The notes below the pieces were generated by a model. It was not told the origin of the DNA. It made no database searches and saw only the letters and a program-made list of their open reading frames with translations. A DNA stretch of 64,000 nt from Karalla daura (Eukaryota; Chordata; Actinopteri; Chaetodontiformes; Leiognathidae), in assembly GCA_029224185.1 (NCBI GenBank), contig JANZKI010000090.1, positions 62,001 to 126,000 on the forward strand, written 5' to 3'. Both the position numbers and the translations under genes were made by a program. Positions within the stretch are counted from its first letter, which is position 1. Each line of letters begins with the position of its first letter. Below are positions 49,720 to 63,200 of this stretch, one piece after another.

Positions 49720-52700
49720 ATTTGGGGTGTGAGCCGCCTCCGGGGTGGCCCACGCTCACTGGAAAAAGCAATCCCGAGGCCGGATTTGATCCTGGAGCTG
49801 AGATATTAACCCTCGCCGAAAGTGAAAAAAACGACCACCCCGGACCTGTCGTTTTTGCCGAGATCCCGACCCCGAGCGAGCGACGATTTGGGGTGTGAGC
49901 CGCCTCCGGGGTGGCCCACGCTCACTGGAAAAAGCAATCCCGAGGCCGGATTTGATCCTGGAGCTGAGATATTAACCCTCGCCGAAAGTGAAAAAAACGA
50001 CCACCCCGGACCTGTCGTTTTTGCCGAGATCCCGACCCCGAGCGAGCGACGATTTGGGGTGTGAGCCGCCTCCGGGGTGGCCCACGCTCACTGGAAAAAG
50101 CAATCCCGAGGCCGGATTTGATCCTGGAGCTGAGATATTAAAGCTCGCCGAAAGTGAAAAAAACGACCACCCCGGACCTGTCGTTTTGGCCGAGATCCCG
50201 ACCCCGAGCGAGCGACGATTTGGGGTGTGAGCCGCCTCTGGGGTGGCCCACGCTCACTGGAAAAAGCAATCCCGAGGCCGGATTTGATCCTGGAGCTGAG
50301 ATATTAAAGCTCACCGAAAGTGAAAAAAACGACCACCCCGGACCTGTCGTTTTGGCCGAGATCCCGACCCCGAGCGAGCGACGATTTGGGGTGTGAGCCG
50401 CCTCCGGGGTGGCCCACGCTCACTGGAAAAAGCAATCCCGAGGCCGGATTTGATCCTGGAGCTGAGATATTAAAGCTCGCCGAAAGTGAAAAAAACGACC
50501 ACCCCGGACCTGTCGTTTTGGCCAAGATCCCGACCCCGAGCGAGCGAGCCTAAACCCACCATTTGGGGTGTGAGCCGCCTCCGGGGTGGCCCACGCTCAC
50601 TGGAAAAAGCAATCCCGAGGCCGGATTTGATCCTGGAGCTTAGATATTAACCCTCGCCGAAAGTGAAAAAAACGACCACCCCGGACCTGTCGTTTTTGCC
50701 GAGATCCCGACCCCGAGCGAGCGACGATTTGGGGTGTGAGCCGCCTCCGGGGTGGCCCACGCTCACTGGAAAAAGCAATCCCGAGGCCGGATTTGATCCT
50801 GGAGCTGAGATATTAAAGCTCGCCGAAAGTGAAAAAAACGACCACCCCAGACCTGTCGTTTTTGCCGAGATCCCGACCCCGAGCGAGCCACGATTTGGGG
50901 TGTGAGCCGCCTCCGGGGTGGCCCATGCTCACTGGAAAAACCAATCCCGAGGCCGGATTTGATCCTGGAGCTGAGATATTAAAGCTCGCCGAAAGTGAAA
51001 AAAACGACCACCCCGGACCTGTCGTTTTGGCCGAGATCCCGACCCCGAGCGAGCGAGCCCAAACCCACCATTTGGGGTGTGAGCCGCCTCCGGGGTGGCC
51101 CACGCTCACTGGAAAAACCAATCCGGAGGCCGGATTTGATCCTGGAGCTGAGATATTAAAGCTCGCCGAAAGTGAAAAAAACGACCACCCCGGACCTGTC
51201 GTTTTGGCCGAGATCCCGACCCCGAGCGAGCGAGCCCAAACCCACCATTTGGGGTGTGAGCCGCCTCCGGGGTGGCCCACGCTCACTGGAAAAAGCAATC
51301 CCGAGGCCGGATTTGATCCTGCAGCTGAGATATTAAAGCTCGCCGAAAGTGAAAAAAACGACCACCCCGGACCTGTCGTTTTGGCCGAGATCCCGACCCC
51401 GAGCGAGCGACGATTTGGGGTGTGAGCCGCCTCCGGGGTGGCCCACGCTCACTGGAAAAAGCAATCCCGAGGCCGGATTTGATCCTGGAGCTGAGATATT
51501 AAAGCTCGCCGAAAGTGAAAAAAACGACCACCCCGGACCTGTCGTTTTGGCCGAGATCCCGACCCCGAGCGAGCGACGATTTGGGGTGTGAGCCGCCTCC
51601 GGGGTGGCCCACGCTCACTGGAAAAAGCAATCCCGAGGCCGGATTTGATCCTGGAGCTGAGATATTAAAGCTCGCCGAAAGTGAAAAAAACGACCACCCC
51701 GGACCTGTCGTTTTTGCCGAGATCCCGACCCCGAGCGAGCGACGATTTGGGGTGTGAGCCGCCTCCGGGGTGGCCCACGCTCACTGGAAAAAGCAATCCC
51801 GAGGCCGGATTTGATCCTGGAGCTGAGATATTAAAGCTCGCCGAAAGTGAAAAAAACGACCACCCCGGACCTGTCGTTTTGGCCGAGATCCCGACCCCGA
51901 GCGAGCGACGATTTGGGGTGTGAGCCGCCTCCGGGGTGGCCCACGCTCACTGGAAAAAGCAATCCCGAGGCCGGATTTGATCTTGCAGTTGAGATATTAA
52001 AGCTCGCCGAAAGTGAAAAAAACGACCACCCCGGACCTGTCGTTTTGGCCGAGATCCCGACCCCGAGCGAGCGACGATTTGGGGTGTGAGCCGCCTCCGG
52101 GGTGGCCCACGCTCACTGGAAAAAGCAATCCCGAGGCCGGATTTGATCCTGGAGCTGAGATATTAAAGCTCACCGAAAGTGAAAAAAACGACCACCCCGG
52201 ACCTGTCGTTTTGGCCGAGATCCCGACCCCGAGCGAGCGACGATTTGGGGTGTGAGCCGCCTCCGGGGTGGCCCACGCTCACTGGAAAAAGCAATCCCGA
52301 GGCCGGATTTGATCCTGGAGCTGAGATATTAAAGCTCGCCGAAAGTGAAAAAAACGACCACCCCGGACCTGTCGTTTTGGCCGAGATCCCGACCCCGAGC
52401 GAGCGAGCCTAAACCCACCATTTGGGGTGTGAGCCGCCTCCGGGGTGGCCCACGCTCACTGGAAAAAGCAATCCCAAGGCCGGATTTGATCCTGGAGCTG
52501 AGATATTAACCCTCGCCGAAAGTGAAAAAAACGACCACCCCGGACCTGTCGTTTTTGCTGAGATCCCGACCCCGAGCGAGCGACGATTTGGGGTGTGAGC
52601 CGCCTCCGGGGTGGCCCACGCTCACTGGAAAAAGCAATCCCGAGGCCGGATTTGATCCTGGAGCTGAGATATTAACCCTCGCCGAAAGTGAAAAAAACGA

Positions 52701-53477
52701 CCACCCCGGACCTGTCGTTTTTGCCGAGATCCCGACCCCGAGCGAGCGACGATTTGGGGTGTGAGCCGCCTCCGGGGTGGCCCACGCTCACTGGAAAAAG
52801 CAATCCCGAGGCCGGATTTGATCCTGGAGCTGAGATATTAAAGCTCGCCGAAAGTGAAAAAAACGACCACCCCGGACCTGTCGTTTTGGCCGAGATCCCG
52901 ACCCCGAGCGAGCGAGCCCAAACCCACCATTTGGGGTGTGAGCCGCCTCCGGGGTGGCCCACGCTCACTGGAAAAAGCAATCCCGAGGCCGGATTTGATC
53001 CTGGAGCTGAGATATTAAAGCTCGCCGAAAGTGAAAAAAACGACCACCCCGGACCTGTCGTTTTGGCCGAGATCCCGACCCTGAGCGAGCGACGATTTGG
53101 GGTGTGAGCCGCCTCCGGGGTGGCCCACGCTCACTGGAAAAAGCAATCCCGAGGCCGGATTTGATCTTGTAGCTGAGATATTAAAGCTCGCCGAAAGTGA
53201 AAAAAACGACCACCCCGGACCTGTCGTTTTGGCCGAGATCCCGACCCCGAGCGAGCGACGATTTGGGGTGTGAGCCGCCTCCGGGGTGGCCCACGCTCAC
53301 TGGAAAAAGCAATCCCGAGGCCGGATTTGATCCTGGAGCTTAGATATTAACCCTCGCCGAAAGTGAAAAAAACGACCACCCCGGACCTGTCGTTTTTGCC
53401 GAGATCCCGACCCCGAGCGAGCGACGATTTGGGGTGTGAGCCGCCTCCGGGGTGGCCCACGCTCACTGGAAAAAGCA
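49720..53477. repeat. 3.8-kb segment copied 10,523 bp to the right (copy 1)
   Basis: It matches 60243-64000 to the window end. Shared rare changes are GGCCAAG at 50524 and 61047, GCAGTTGAG at 51989 and 62512, CCCAAGG at 52476 and 62999, GCTGAG at 52559 and 63082, and CTTGTAG at 53170 and 63693. This copy alone has CCCTGAGC at 53092. The offset equals 41 short plus 21 long units. The left edge is a short/long switch. Confidence 0.88.
50824..51343. repeat. 520-bp cassette, third copy
   Basis: It has the full marker set, with the same flanks as the copies near 55.7 and 61.3 kb. Bases 50525-51410 match 55416-56301 at an offset of 4,891 bp. Confidence 0.85.
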
Positions 53478-55714
53478 ATCCCGAGGCCGGATTTGATCCT
53501 GGAGCTGAGATATTAACCCTCGCCGAAAGTGAAAAAAACGACCACCCCGGACCTGTCGTTTTGGCCGAGATCCCGACCCCGAGCGAGCGACGATTTGGGG
53601 TGTGAGCCGCCTCCGGGGTGGCCCACGCTCACTGGAAAAAGCAATCCCGAGGCCGGATTTGATCCTGGAGCTGAGATATTAAAGCTCGCCGAAAGTGAAA
53701 AAAACGACCACCCCAGACCTGTCGTTTTGGCCGAGATCCCGACCCCGAGCCAGCGACGATTTGGGGTGTGAGCCGCCTCCGGGGTGGCCCACGCTCACTG
53801 GAAAAAGCAATCCCGAGGCCGGATTTGATCCTGGAGCTGAGATATTAAAGCTCGCCGAAAGTGAAAAAAACGACCACCCCGGACCTGTCGTTTTGGCCGA
53901 GATCCCGACCCCGAGCGAGCGAGCCCAAACCCACCATTTGGGGTGTGAGCCGCCTCCGGGGTGGCCCACGCTCACTGGAAAAAGCAATCCCGAGGCCGGA
54001 TTTGATCCTGGAGCTGAGATATTAAAGCTCGCCGAAAGTGAAAAAAACGACCACCCCGGACCTGTCGTTTTGGCCGAGATCCCGACCCCGAGCGAGCGAC
54101 GATTTGGGGTGTGAGCCGCCTCCGGGGTGGCCCACGCTCACTGGAAAAAGCAATCCCGAGGCCGGATTTGATCTTGCAGCTGAGATATTAAAGCTCGCCG
54201 AAAGTGAAAAAAACGACCACCCCGGACCTGTCGTTTTGGCCGAGATCCCGACCCCGAGCGAGCGACGATTTGGGGTGTGAGCCGCCTCTGGGGTGGCCCA
54301 CGCTCACTGGAAAAAGCAATCCCGAGGCCGGATTTGATCCTGGAGCTGAGATATTAAAGCTCACCGAAAGTGAAAAAAACGACCACCCCGGACCTGTCGT
54401 TTTGGCCGAGATCCCGACCCCGAGCGAGCGACGATTTGGGGTGTGAGCCGCCTCCGGGGTGGCCCACGCTCACTGGAAAAAGCAATCCCGAGGCCGGATT
54501 TGATCCTGGAGCTGAGATATTAAAGCTCGCCGAAAGTGAAAAAAACGACCACCCCGGACCTGTCGTTTTGGCCGAGATCCCGACCCCGAGCGAGCGAGCC
54601 TAAACCCACCATTTGGGGTGTGAGCCGCCTCCGGGGTGGCCCACGCTCACTGGAAAAAGCAATCCCGAGGCCGGATTTGATCCTGGAGCTTAGATATTAA
54701 CCCTCGCCGAAAGTGAAAAAAACGACCACCCCGGACCTGTCGTTTTTGCCGAGATCCCGACCCCGAGCGAGCGACGATTTGGGGTGTGAGCCGCCTCCGG
54801 GGTGGCCCACGCTCACTGGAAAAAGCAATCCCGAGGCCGGATTTGATCCTGGAGCTGAGATATTAAAGCTCGCCGAAAGTGAAAAAAACGACCACCCCAG
54901 ACCTGTCGTTTTGGCCGAGATCCCGACCCCGAGCGAGCGACGATTTGGGGTGTGAGCCGCCTCCGGGGTGGCCCACGCTCACTGGAAAAAGCAATCCCGA
55001 GGCCGGATTTGATCCTGGAGCTGAGATATTAAAGCTCGCCGAAAGTGAAAAAAACGACCACCCCGGACCTGTCGTTTTGGCCGAGATCCCGACCCCGAGC
55101 GAGCGACGATTTGGGGTGTGAGCCGCCTCCGGGGTGGCCCACGCTCACTGGAAAAAGCAATCCCGAGGCCGGATTTGATCTTGCAGCTGAGATATTAAAG
55201 CTCGCCGAAAGTGAAAAAAACGACCACCCCGGACCTGTCGTTTTGGCCGAGATCCCGACCCCGAGCGAGCGACGATTTGGGGTGTGAGCCGCCTCCGGGG
55301 TGGCCCACGCTCACTGGAAAAAGCAATCCCGAGGCCGGATTTGATCCTGGAGCTGAGATATTAAAGCTCGCCGAAAGTGAAAAAAACGACCACCCCGGAC
55401 CTGTCGTTTTGGCCGAGATCCCGACCCCGAGCGAGCGAGCCTAAACCCACCATTTGGGGTGTGAGCCGCCTCCGGGGTGGCCCACGCTCACTGGAAAAAG
55501 CAATCCCGAGGCCGGATTTGATCCTGGAGCTTAGATATTAACCCTCGCCGAAAGTGAAAAAAACGACCACCCCGGACCTGTCGTTTTTGCCGAGATCCCG
55601 ACCCCGAGCGAGCGACGATTTGGGGTGTGAGCCGCCTCCGGGGTGGCCCACGCTCACTGGAAAAAGCAATCCCGAGGCCGGATTTGATCCTGGAGCTGAG
55701 ATATTAAAGCTCGC

Positions 55715-56234
55715 CGAAAGTGAAAAAAACGACCACCCCAGACCTGTCGTTTTTGCCGAGATCCCGACCCCGAGCGAGCCACGATTTGGGGTGTGAGCCG
55801 CCTCCGGGGTGGCCCATGCTCACTGGAAAAACCAATCCCGAGGCCGGATTTGATCCTGGAGCCGAGATATTAAAGCTCGCCGAAAGTGAAAAAAACGACC
55901 ACCCCGGACCTGTCGTTTTGGCCGAGATCCCGACCCCGAGCGAGCGAGCCCAAACCCACCATTTGGGGTGTGAGCCGCCTCCGGGGTGGCCCACGCTCAC
56001 TGGAAAAACCAATCCGGAGGCCGGATTTGATCCTGGAGCTGAGATATTAAAGCTCGCCGAAAGTGAAAAAAACGACCACCCCGGACCTGTCGTTTTGGCC
56101 GAGATCCCGACCCCGAGCGAGCGAGCCCAAACCCACCATTAGGGGTGTGAGCCGCCTCCGGAGTGGCCCACGCTCACTGGAAAAAGCAATCCCGAGGCCG
56201 GATTTGATCCTGCAGCTGAGATATTAAAGCTCGC
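55715..56234. repeat. 520-bp cassette, fourth and most mutated copy
   Basis: It has private changes T to C at 55863, T to A at 56141 (ATTAGGGG) and G to A at 56162, while the other four copies keep the consensus. The T-to-A change puts a stop into the frame that is open for 198 codons elsewhere, with no sign of selection against it. Confidence 0.85.
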
Positions 56235-56588
56235 CGAAAGTGAAAAAAACGACCACCCCGGACCTGTCGTTTTGGCCGAGATCCCGACCCCGAGCGAGCG
56301 AGCCCAAACCCACCATTTGGGGTGTGAGCCGCCTCCGGGGTGGCCCACGCTCACTGGAAAAAGCAATCCCGAGGCCGGATTTGATCCTGGAGCTGAGATA
56401 TTAAAGCTCGCCGAAAGTGAAAAAAACGACCACCCCGGACCTGTCGTTTTGGCCGAGATCCCGACCCCGAGCGAGCGAGCCCAAACCCACCATTTGGGGT
56501 GTGAGCCGCCTCCGGGGTGGCCCACGCTCACTGGAAAAAGCAATCCCGAGGCCGGATTTGATCCTGGAGCTGAGATATTAAAGCTCGC

Positions 56589-57628
56589 CGAAAGTGAAAA
56601 AAACGACCACCCCGGACCTGTCGTTTTGGCCGAGATCCCGACCCCGAGCGAGCGACGATTTGGGGTGTGAGCCGCCTCCGGGGTGGCCCACGCTCACTGG
56701 AAAAAGCAATCCCGAGGCCGGATTTGATCCTGGAGCTGAGATATTAAAGCTCGCCGAAAGTGAAAAAAACGACCACCCCGGACCTGTCGTTTTGGCCGAG
56801 ATCCCGACCCCGAGCGAGCGAGCCCAAACCCACCATTTGGGGTGTGAGCCGCCTCCGGGGTGGCCCACGCTCACTGGAAAAACCAATCCGGAGGCCGGAT
56901 TTGATCCTGGAGCTGAGATATTAAAGCTCGCCGAAAGTGAAAAAAACGACCACCCCGGACCTGTCGTTTTGGCCGAGATCCCGACCCCGAGCGAGCGAGC
57001 CCAAACCCACCATTTGGGGTGTGAGCCGCCTCCGGGGTGGCCCACGCTCACTGGAAAAAGCAATCCCGAGGCCGGATTTGATCCTGGAGCTGAGATATTA
57101 AAGCTCGCCGAAAGTGAAAGAAACGACCACCCCGGACCTGTCGTTTTGGCCGAGATCCCGACCCCGAGCGAGCGACGATTTGGGGTGTGAGCCGCCTCCG
57201 GGGTGGCCCACGCTCACTGGAAAAAGCAATCCCGAGGCCGGATTTGATCCTGGAGCTGAGATATTAAAGCTCGCCGAAAGTGAAAAAAACGACCACCCCG
57301 GACCTGTCGTTTTTGCCGAGATCCCGACCCCGAGCGAGCGAGCCCAAACCCACCATTTGGGGTGTGAGCCGCCTCCGGGGTGGCCCACGCTCACTGGAAA
57401 AACCAATCCGGAGGCCGGATTTGATCCTGGAGCTGAGATATTAAAGCTCGCCGAAAGTGAAAAAAACGACCACCCCGGACCTGTCGTTTTGGCCGAGATC
57501 CCGACCCCGAGCGAGCGAGCCCAAACCCACCATTTGGGGTGTGAGCCGCCTCCGGGGTGGCCCACGCTCACTGGAAAAAGCAATCCCGAGGCCGGATTTG
57601 ATCCTGCAGCTGAGATATTAAAGCTCGC
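56589..57628. repeat. Two tandem 520-bp short-long-long trimers
   Basis: Units start at 56589, 56755, 56932, 57109, 57275, 57452 and 57629, giving short-long-long twice. In both trimers the first long unit has AAAAACCAATCCGG. A private A-to-G change at 57120 interrupts the seven-A tract of the second trimer. These are relatives of the 520-bp cassette without its first-unit markers. Confidence 0.85.
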
Positions 57629-57668
57629 CGAAAGTGAAAAAAACGACCACCCCGGACCTGTCGTTTTG

Positions 57669-59947
57669 GCCGAGATCCCGACCCCGAGCGAGCGACGATT
57701 TGGGGTGTGAGCCGCCTCCGGGGTGGCCCACGCTCACTGGAAAAAGCAATCCCGAGGCCGGATTTGATCCTGGAGCTGAGATATTAAAGCTCGCCGAAAG
57801 TGAAAAAAACGACCACCCCGGACCTGTCGTTTTGGCCGAGATCCCGACCCCGAGCGAGCGACGATTTGGGGTGTGAGCCGCCTCCGGGGTGGCCCACGCT
57901 CACTGGAAAAACCAATCCCGAGGCCGGATTTGATCCTGGAGCTGAGATATTAAAGCTCGCCGAAAGTGAAAAAAACGACCACCCCGGACCTGTCGTTTTG
58001 GCCGAGATCCCGACCCCGAGCGAGCGAGCCCAAACCCACCATTTGGGGTGTGAGCCGCCTCCGGGGTGGCCCACGCTCACTGGAAAAACCAATCCGGAGG
58101 CCGGATTTGATCCTGGAGCTGAGATATTAAAGCTCGCCGAAAGTGAAAAAAACGACCACCCCGGACCTGTCGTTTTGGCCGAGATCCCGACCCCGAGCGA
58201 GCGAGCCCAAACCCACCATTTGGGGTGTGAGCCGCCTCCGGGGTGGCCCACGCTCACTGGAAAAAGCAATCCCGAGGCCGGATTTGATCCTGCAGCTGAG
58301 ATATTAAAGCTCGCCGAAAGTGAAAAAAACGACCACCCCGGACCTGTCGTTTTGGCCGAGATCCCGACCCCGAGCGAGCGACGATTTGGGGTGTGAGCCG
58401 CCTCCGGGGTGGCCCACGCTCACTGGAAAAAGCAATCCCGAGGCCGGATTTGATCCTGGAGCTGAGATATTAAAGCTCGCCGAAAGTGAAAAAAACGACC
58501 ACCCCGGACCTGTCGTTTTGGCCGAGATCCCGACCCCGAGCGAGCGACGATTTGGGGTGTGAGCCCCCTCCGGGGTGGCCCACGCTCACTGGAAAAAGCA
58601 ATCCCGAGGCCGGATTTGATCCTGGAGCTGAGATATTAAAGCTCGCCGAAAGTGAAAAAAACGACCACCCCGGACCTGTCGTTTTTGCCGAGATCCCGAC
58701 CCCGAGCGAGCGACGATTTGGGGTGTGAGCCGCCTCCGGGGTGGCCCACGCTCACTGGAAAAAGCAATCCCGAGGCCGGATTTGATCCTGGAGCTGAGAT
58801 ATTAAAGCTCGCCGAAAGTGAAAAAAACGACCACCCCGGACCTGTCGTTTTGGCCGAGATCCCGACCCCGAGCGAGCGACGATTTGGGGTGTGAGCCGCC
58901 TCCGGGGTGGCCCACGCTCACTGGAAAAACCAATCCCGAGGCCGGATTTGATCCTGGAGCTGAGATATTAAAGCTCGCCGAAAGTGAAAAAAACGACCAC
59001 CCCGGACCTGTCGTTTTGGCCGAGATCCCGACCCCGAGCGAGCGAGCCCAAACCCACCATTTGGGGTGTGAGCCGCCTCCGGGGTGGCCCACGCTCACTG
59101 GAAAAACCAATCCGGAGGCCGGATTTGATCCTGGAGCTGAGATATTAAAGCTCGCCGAAAGTGAAAAAAACGACCACCCCGGACCTGTCGTTTTGGCCGA
59201 GATCCCGACCCCGAGCGAGCGAGCCCAAACCCACCATTTGGGGTGTGAGCCGCCTCCGGGGTGGCCCACGCTCACTGGAAAAAGCAATCCCGAGGCCGGA
59301 TTTGATCCTGCAGCTGAGATATTAAAGCTCGCCGAAAGTGAAAAAAACGACCACCCCGGACCTGTCGTTTTGGCCGAGATCCCGACCCCGAGCGAGCGAC
59401 GATTTGGGGTGTGAGCCGCCTCCGGGGTGGCCCACGCTCACTGGAAAAAGCAATCCCGAGGCCGGATTTGATCCTGGAGCTGAGATATTAAAGCTCGCCG
59501 AAAGTGAAAAAAACGACCACCCCGGACCTGTCGTTTTGGCCGAGATCCCGACCCCGAGCGAGCGACGATTTGGGGTGTGAGCCGCCTCCGGGGTGGCCCA
59601 CGCTCACTGGAAAAAGCAATCCCGAGGCCGGATTTGATCCTGGAGCTGAGATATTAAAGCTCGCCGAAAGTGAAAAAAACGACCACCCCGGACCTGTCGT
59701 TTTTGCCGAGATCCCGACCCCGAGCGAGCGACGATTTGGGGTGTGAGCCGCCTCCGGGGTGGCCCACGCTCACTGGAAAAAGCAATCCCGAGGCCGGATT
59801 TGATCCTGGAGCTGAGATATTAAAGCTCGCCGAAAGTGAAAAAAACGACCACCCCGGACCTGTCGTTTTGGCCGAGATCCCGACCCCGAGCGAGCGACGA
59901 TTTGGGGTGTGAGCCGCCTCCGGGGTGGCCCACGCTCACTGGAAAAA
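57669..59947. repeat. Tandem duplication of a 1,018-bp, 6-monomer module
   Basis: Bases 57669-58929 match 58687-59947 at an offset of 1,018 bp, equal to 4 short plus 2 long units. Each copy holds a short-long-long trimer with AAAAACCAATC markers. The first copy alone has GAGCCCCC at 58566. The match ends at 58930, where AAAAACC meets AAAAAGC. Confidence 0.85.
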
Positions 59948-60242
59948 GCAATCCCGAGGCCGGATTTGATCTTGCAGCTGAGATATTAAAGCTCGCCGAA
60001 AGTGAAAAAAACGACCACCCCGGACCTGTCGTTTTGGCCGAGATCCCGACCCCGAGCGAGCGACGATTTGGGGTGTGAGCCGCCTCCGGGGTGGCCCACG
60101 CTCACTGGAAAAAGCAATCCCGAGGCCGGATTTGATCCTGGAGCTGAGATATTAAAGCTCACCGAAAGTGAAAAAAACGACCACCCCGGACCTGTCGTTT
60201 TGGCCGAGATCCCGACCCCGAGCGAGCGAGCCTAAACCCACC

Positions 60243-63200
60243 ATTTGGGGTGTGAGCCGCCTCCGGGGTGGCCCACGCTCACTGGAAAAAGCAATCCCGA
60301 GGCCGGATTTGATCCTGGAGCTGAGATATTAACCCTCGCCGAAAGTGAAAAAAACGACCACCCCGGACCTGTCGTTTTTGCCGAGATCCCGACCCCGAGC
60401 GAGCGACGATTTGGGGTGTGAGCCGCCTCCGGGGTGGCCCACGCTCACTGGAAAAAGCAATCCCGAGGCCGGATTTGATCCTGGAGCTGAGATATTAACC
60501 CTCGCCGAAAGTGAAAAAAACGACCACCCCGGACCTGTCGTTTTTGCCGAGATCCCGACCCCGAGCGAGCGACGATTTGGGGTGTGAGCCGCCTCCGGGG
60601 TGGCCCACGCTCACTGGAAAAAGCAATCCCGAGGCCGGATTTGATCCTGGAGCTGAGATATTAAAGCTCGCCGAAAGTGAAAAAAACGACCACCCCGGAC
60701 CTGTCGTTTTGGCCGAGATCCCGACCCCGAGCGAGCGACGATTTGGGGTGTGAGCCGCCTCTGGGGTGGCCCACGCTCACTGGAAAAAGCAATCCCGAGG
60801 CCGGATTTGATCCTGGAGCTGAGATATTAAAGCTCACCGAAAGTGAAAAAAACGACCACCCCGGACCTGTCGTTTTGGCCGAGATCCCGACCCCGAGCGA
60901 GCGACGATTTGGGGTGTGAGCCGCCTCCGGGGTGGCCCACGCTCACTGGAAAAAGCAATCCCGAGGCCGGATTTGATCCTGGAGCTGAGATATTAAAGCT
61001 CGCCGAAAGTGAAAAAAACGACCACCCCGGACCTGTCGTTTTGGCCAAGATCCCGACCCCGAGCGAGCGAGCCTAAACCCACCATTTGGGGTGTGAGCCG
61101 CCTCCGGGGTGGCCCACGCTCACTGGAAAAAGCAATCCCGAGGCCGGATTTGATCCTGGAGCTTAGATATTAACCCTCGCCGAAAGTGAAAAAAACGACC
61201 ACCCCGGACCTGTCGTTTTTGCCGAGATCCCGACCCCGAGCGAGCGACGATTTGGGGTGTGAGCCGCCTCCGGGGTGGCCCACGCTCACTGGAAAAAGCA
61301 ATCCCGAGGCCGGATTTGATCCTGGAGCTGAGATATTAAAGCTCGCCGAAAGTGAAAAAAACGACCACCCCAGACCTGTCGTTTTTGCCGAGATCCCGAC
61401 CCCGAGCGAGCCACGATTTGGGGTGTGAGCCGCCTCCGGGGTGGCCCATGCTCACTGGAAAAACCAATCCCGAGGCCGGATTTGATCCTGGAGCTGAGAT
61501 ATTAAAGCTCGCCGAAAGTGAAAAAAACGACCACCCCGGACCTGTCGTTTTGGCCGAGATCCCGACCCCGAGCGAGCGAGCCCAAACCCACCATTTGGGG
61601 TGTGAGCCGCCTCCGGGGTGGCCCACGCTCACTGGAAAAACCAATCCGGAGGCCGGATTTGATCCTGGAGCTGAGATATTAAAGCTCGCCGAAAGTGAAA
61701 AAAACGACCACCCCGGACCTGTCGTTTTGGCCGAGATCCCGACCCCGAGCGAGCGAGCCCAAACCCACCATTTGGGGTGTGAGCCGCCTCCGGGGTGGCC
61801 CACGCTCACTGGAAAAAGCAATCCCGAGGCCGGATTTGATCCTGCAGCTGAGATATTAAAGCTCGCCGAAAGTGAAAAAAACGACCACCCCGGACCTGTC
61901 GTTTTGGCCGAGATCCCGACCCCGAGCGAGCGACGATTTGGGGTGTGAGCCGCCTCCGGGGTGGCCCACGCTCACTGGAAAAAGCAATCCCGAGGCCGGA
62001 TTTGATCCTGGAGCTGAGATATTAAAGCTCGCCGAAAGTGAAAAAAACGACCACCCCGGACCTGTCGTTTTGGCCGAGATCCCGACCCCGAGCGAGCGAC
62101 GATTTGGGGTGTGAGCCGCCTCCGGGGTGGCCCACGCTCACTGGAAAAAGCAATCCCGAGGCCGGATTTGATCCTGGAGCTGAGATATTAAAGCTCGCCG
62201 AAAGTGAAAAAAACGACCACCCCGGACCTGTCGTTTTTGCCGAGATCCCGACCCCGAGCGAGCGACGATTTGGGGTGTGAGCCGCCTCCGGGGTGGCCCA
62301 CGCTCACTGGAAAAAGCAATCCCGAGGCCGGATTTGATCCTGGAGCTGAGATATTAAAGCTCGCCGAAAGTGAAAAAAACGACCACCCCGGACCTGTCGT
62401 TTTGGCCGAGATCCCGACCCCGAGCGAGCGACGATTTGGGGTGTGAGCCGCCTCCGGGGTGGCCCACGCTCACTGGAAAAAGCAATCCCGAGGCCGGATT
62501 TGATCTTGCAGTTGAGATATTAAAGCTCGCCGAAAGTGAAAAAAACGACCACCCCGGACCTGTCGTTTTGGCCGAGATCCCGACCCCGAGCGAGCGACGA
62601 TTTGGGGTGTGAGCCGCCTCCGGGGTGGCCCACGCTCACTGGAAAAAGCAATCCCGAGGCCGGATTTGATCCTGGAGCTGAGATATTAAAGCTCACCGAA
62701 AGTGAAAAAAACGACCACCCCGGACCTGTCGTTTTGGCCGAGATCCCGACCCCGAGCGAGCGACGATTTGGGGTGTGAGCCGCCTCCGGGGTGGCCCACG
62801 CTCACTGGAAAAAGCAATCCCGAGGCCGGATTTGATCCTGGAGCTGAGATATTAAAGCTCGCCGAAAGTGAAAAAAACGACCACCCCGGACCTGTCGTTT
62901 TGGCCGAGATCCCGACCCCGAGCGAGCGAGCCTAAACCCACCATTTGGGGTGTGAGCCGCCTCCGGGGTGGCCCACGCTCACTGGAAAAAGCAATCCCAA
63001 GGCCGGATTTGATCCTGGAGCTGAGATATTAACCCTCGCCGAAAGTGAAAAAAACGACCACCCCGGACCTGTCGTTTTTGCTGAGATCCCGACCCCGAGC
63101 GAGCGACGATTTGGGGTGTGAGCCGCCTCCGGGGTGGCCCACGCTCACTGGAAAAAGCAATCCCGAGGCCGGATTTGATCCTGGAGCTGAGATATTAACC

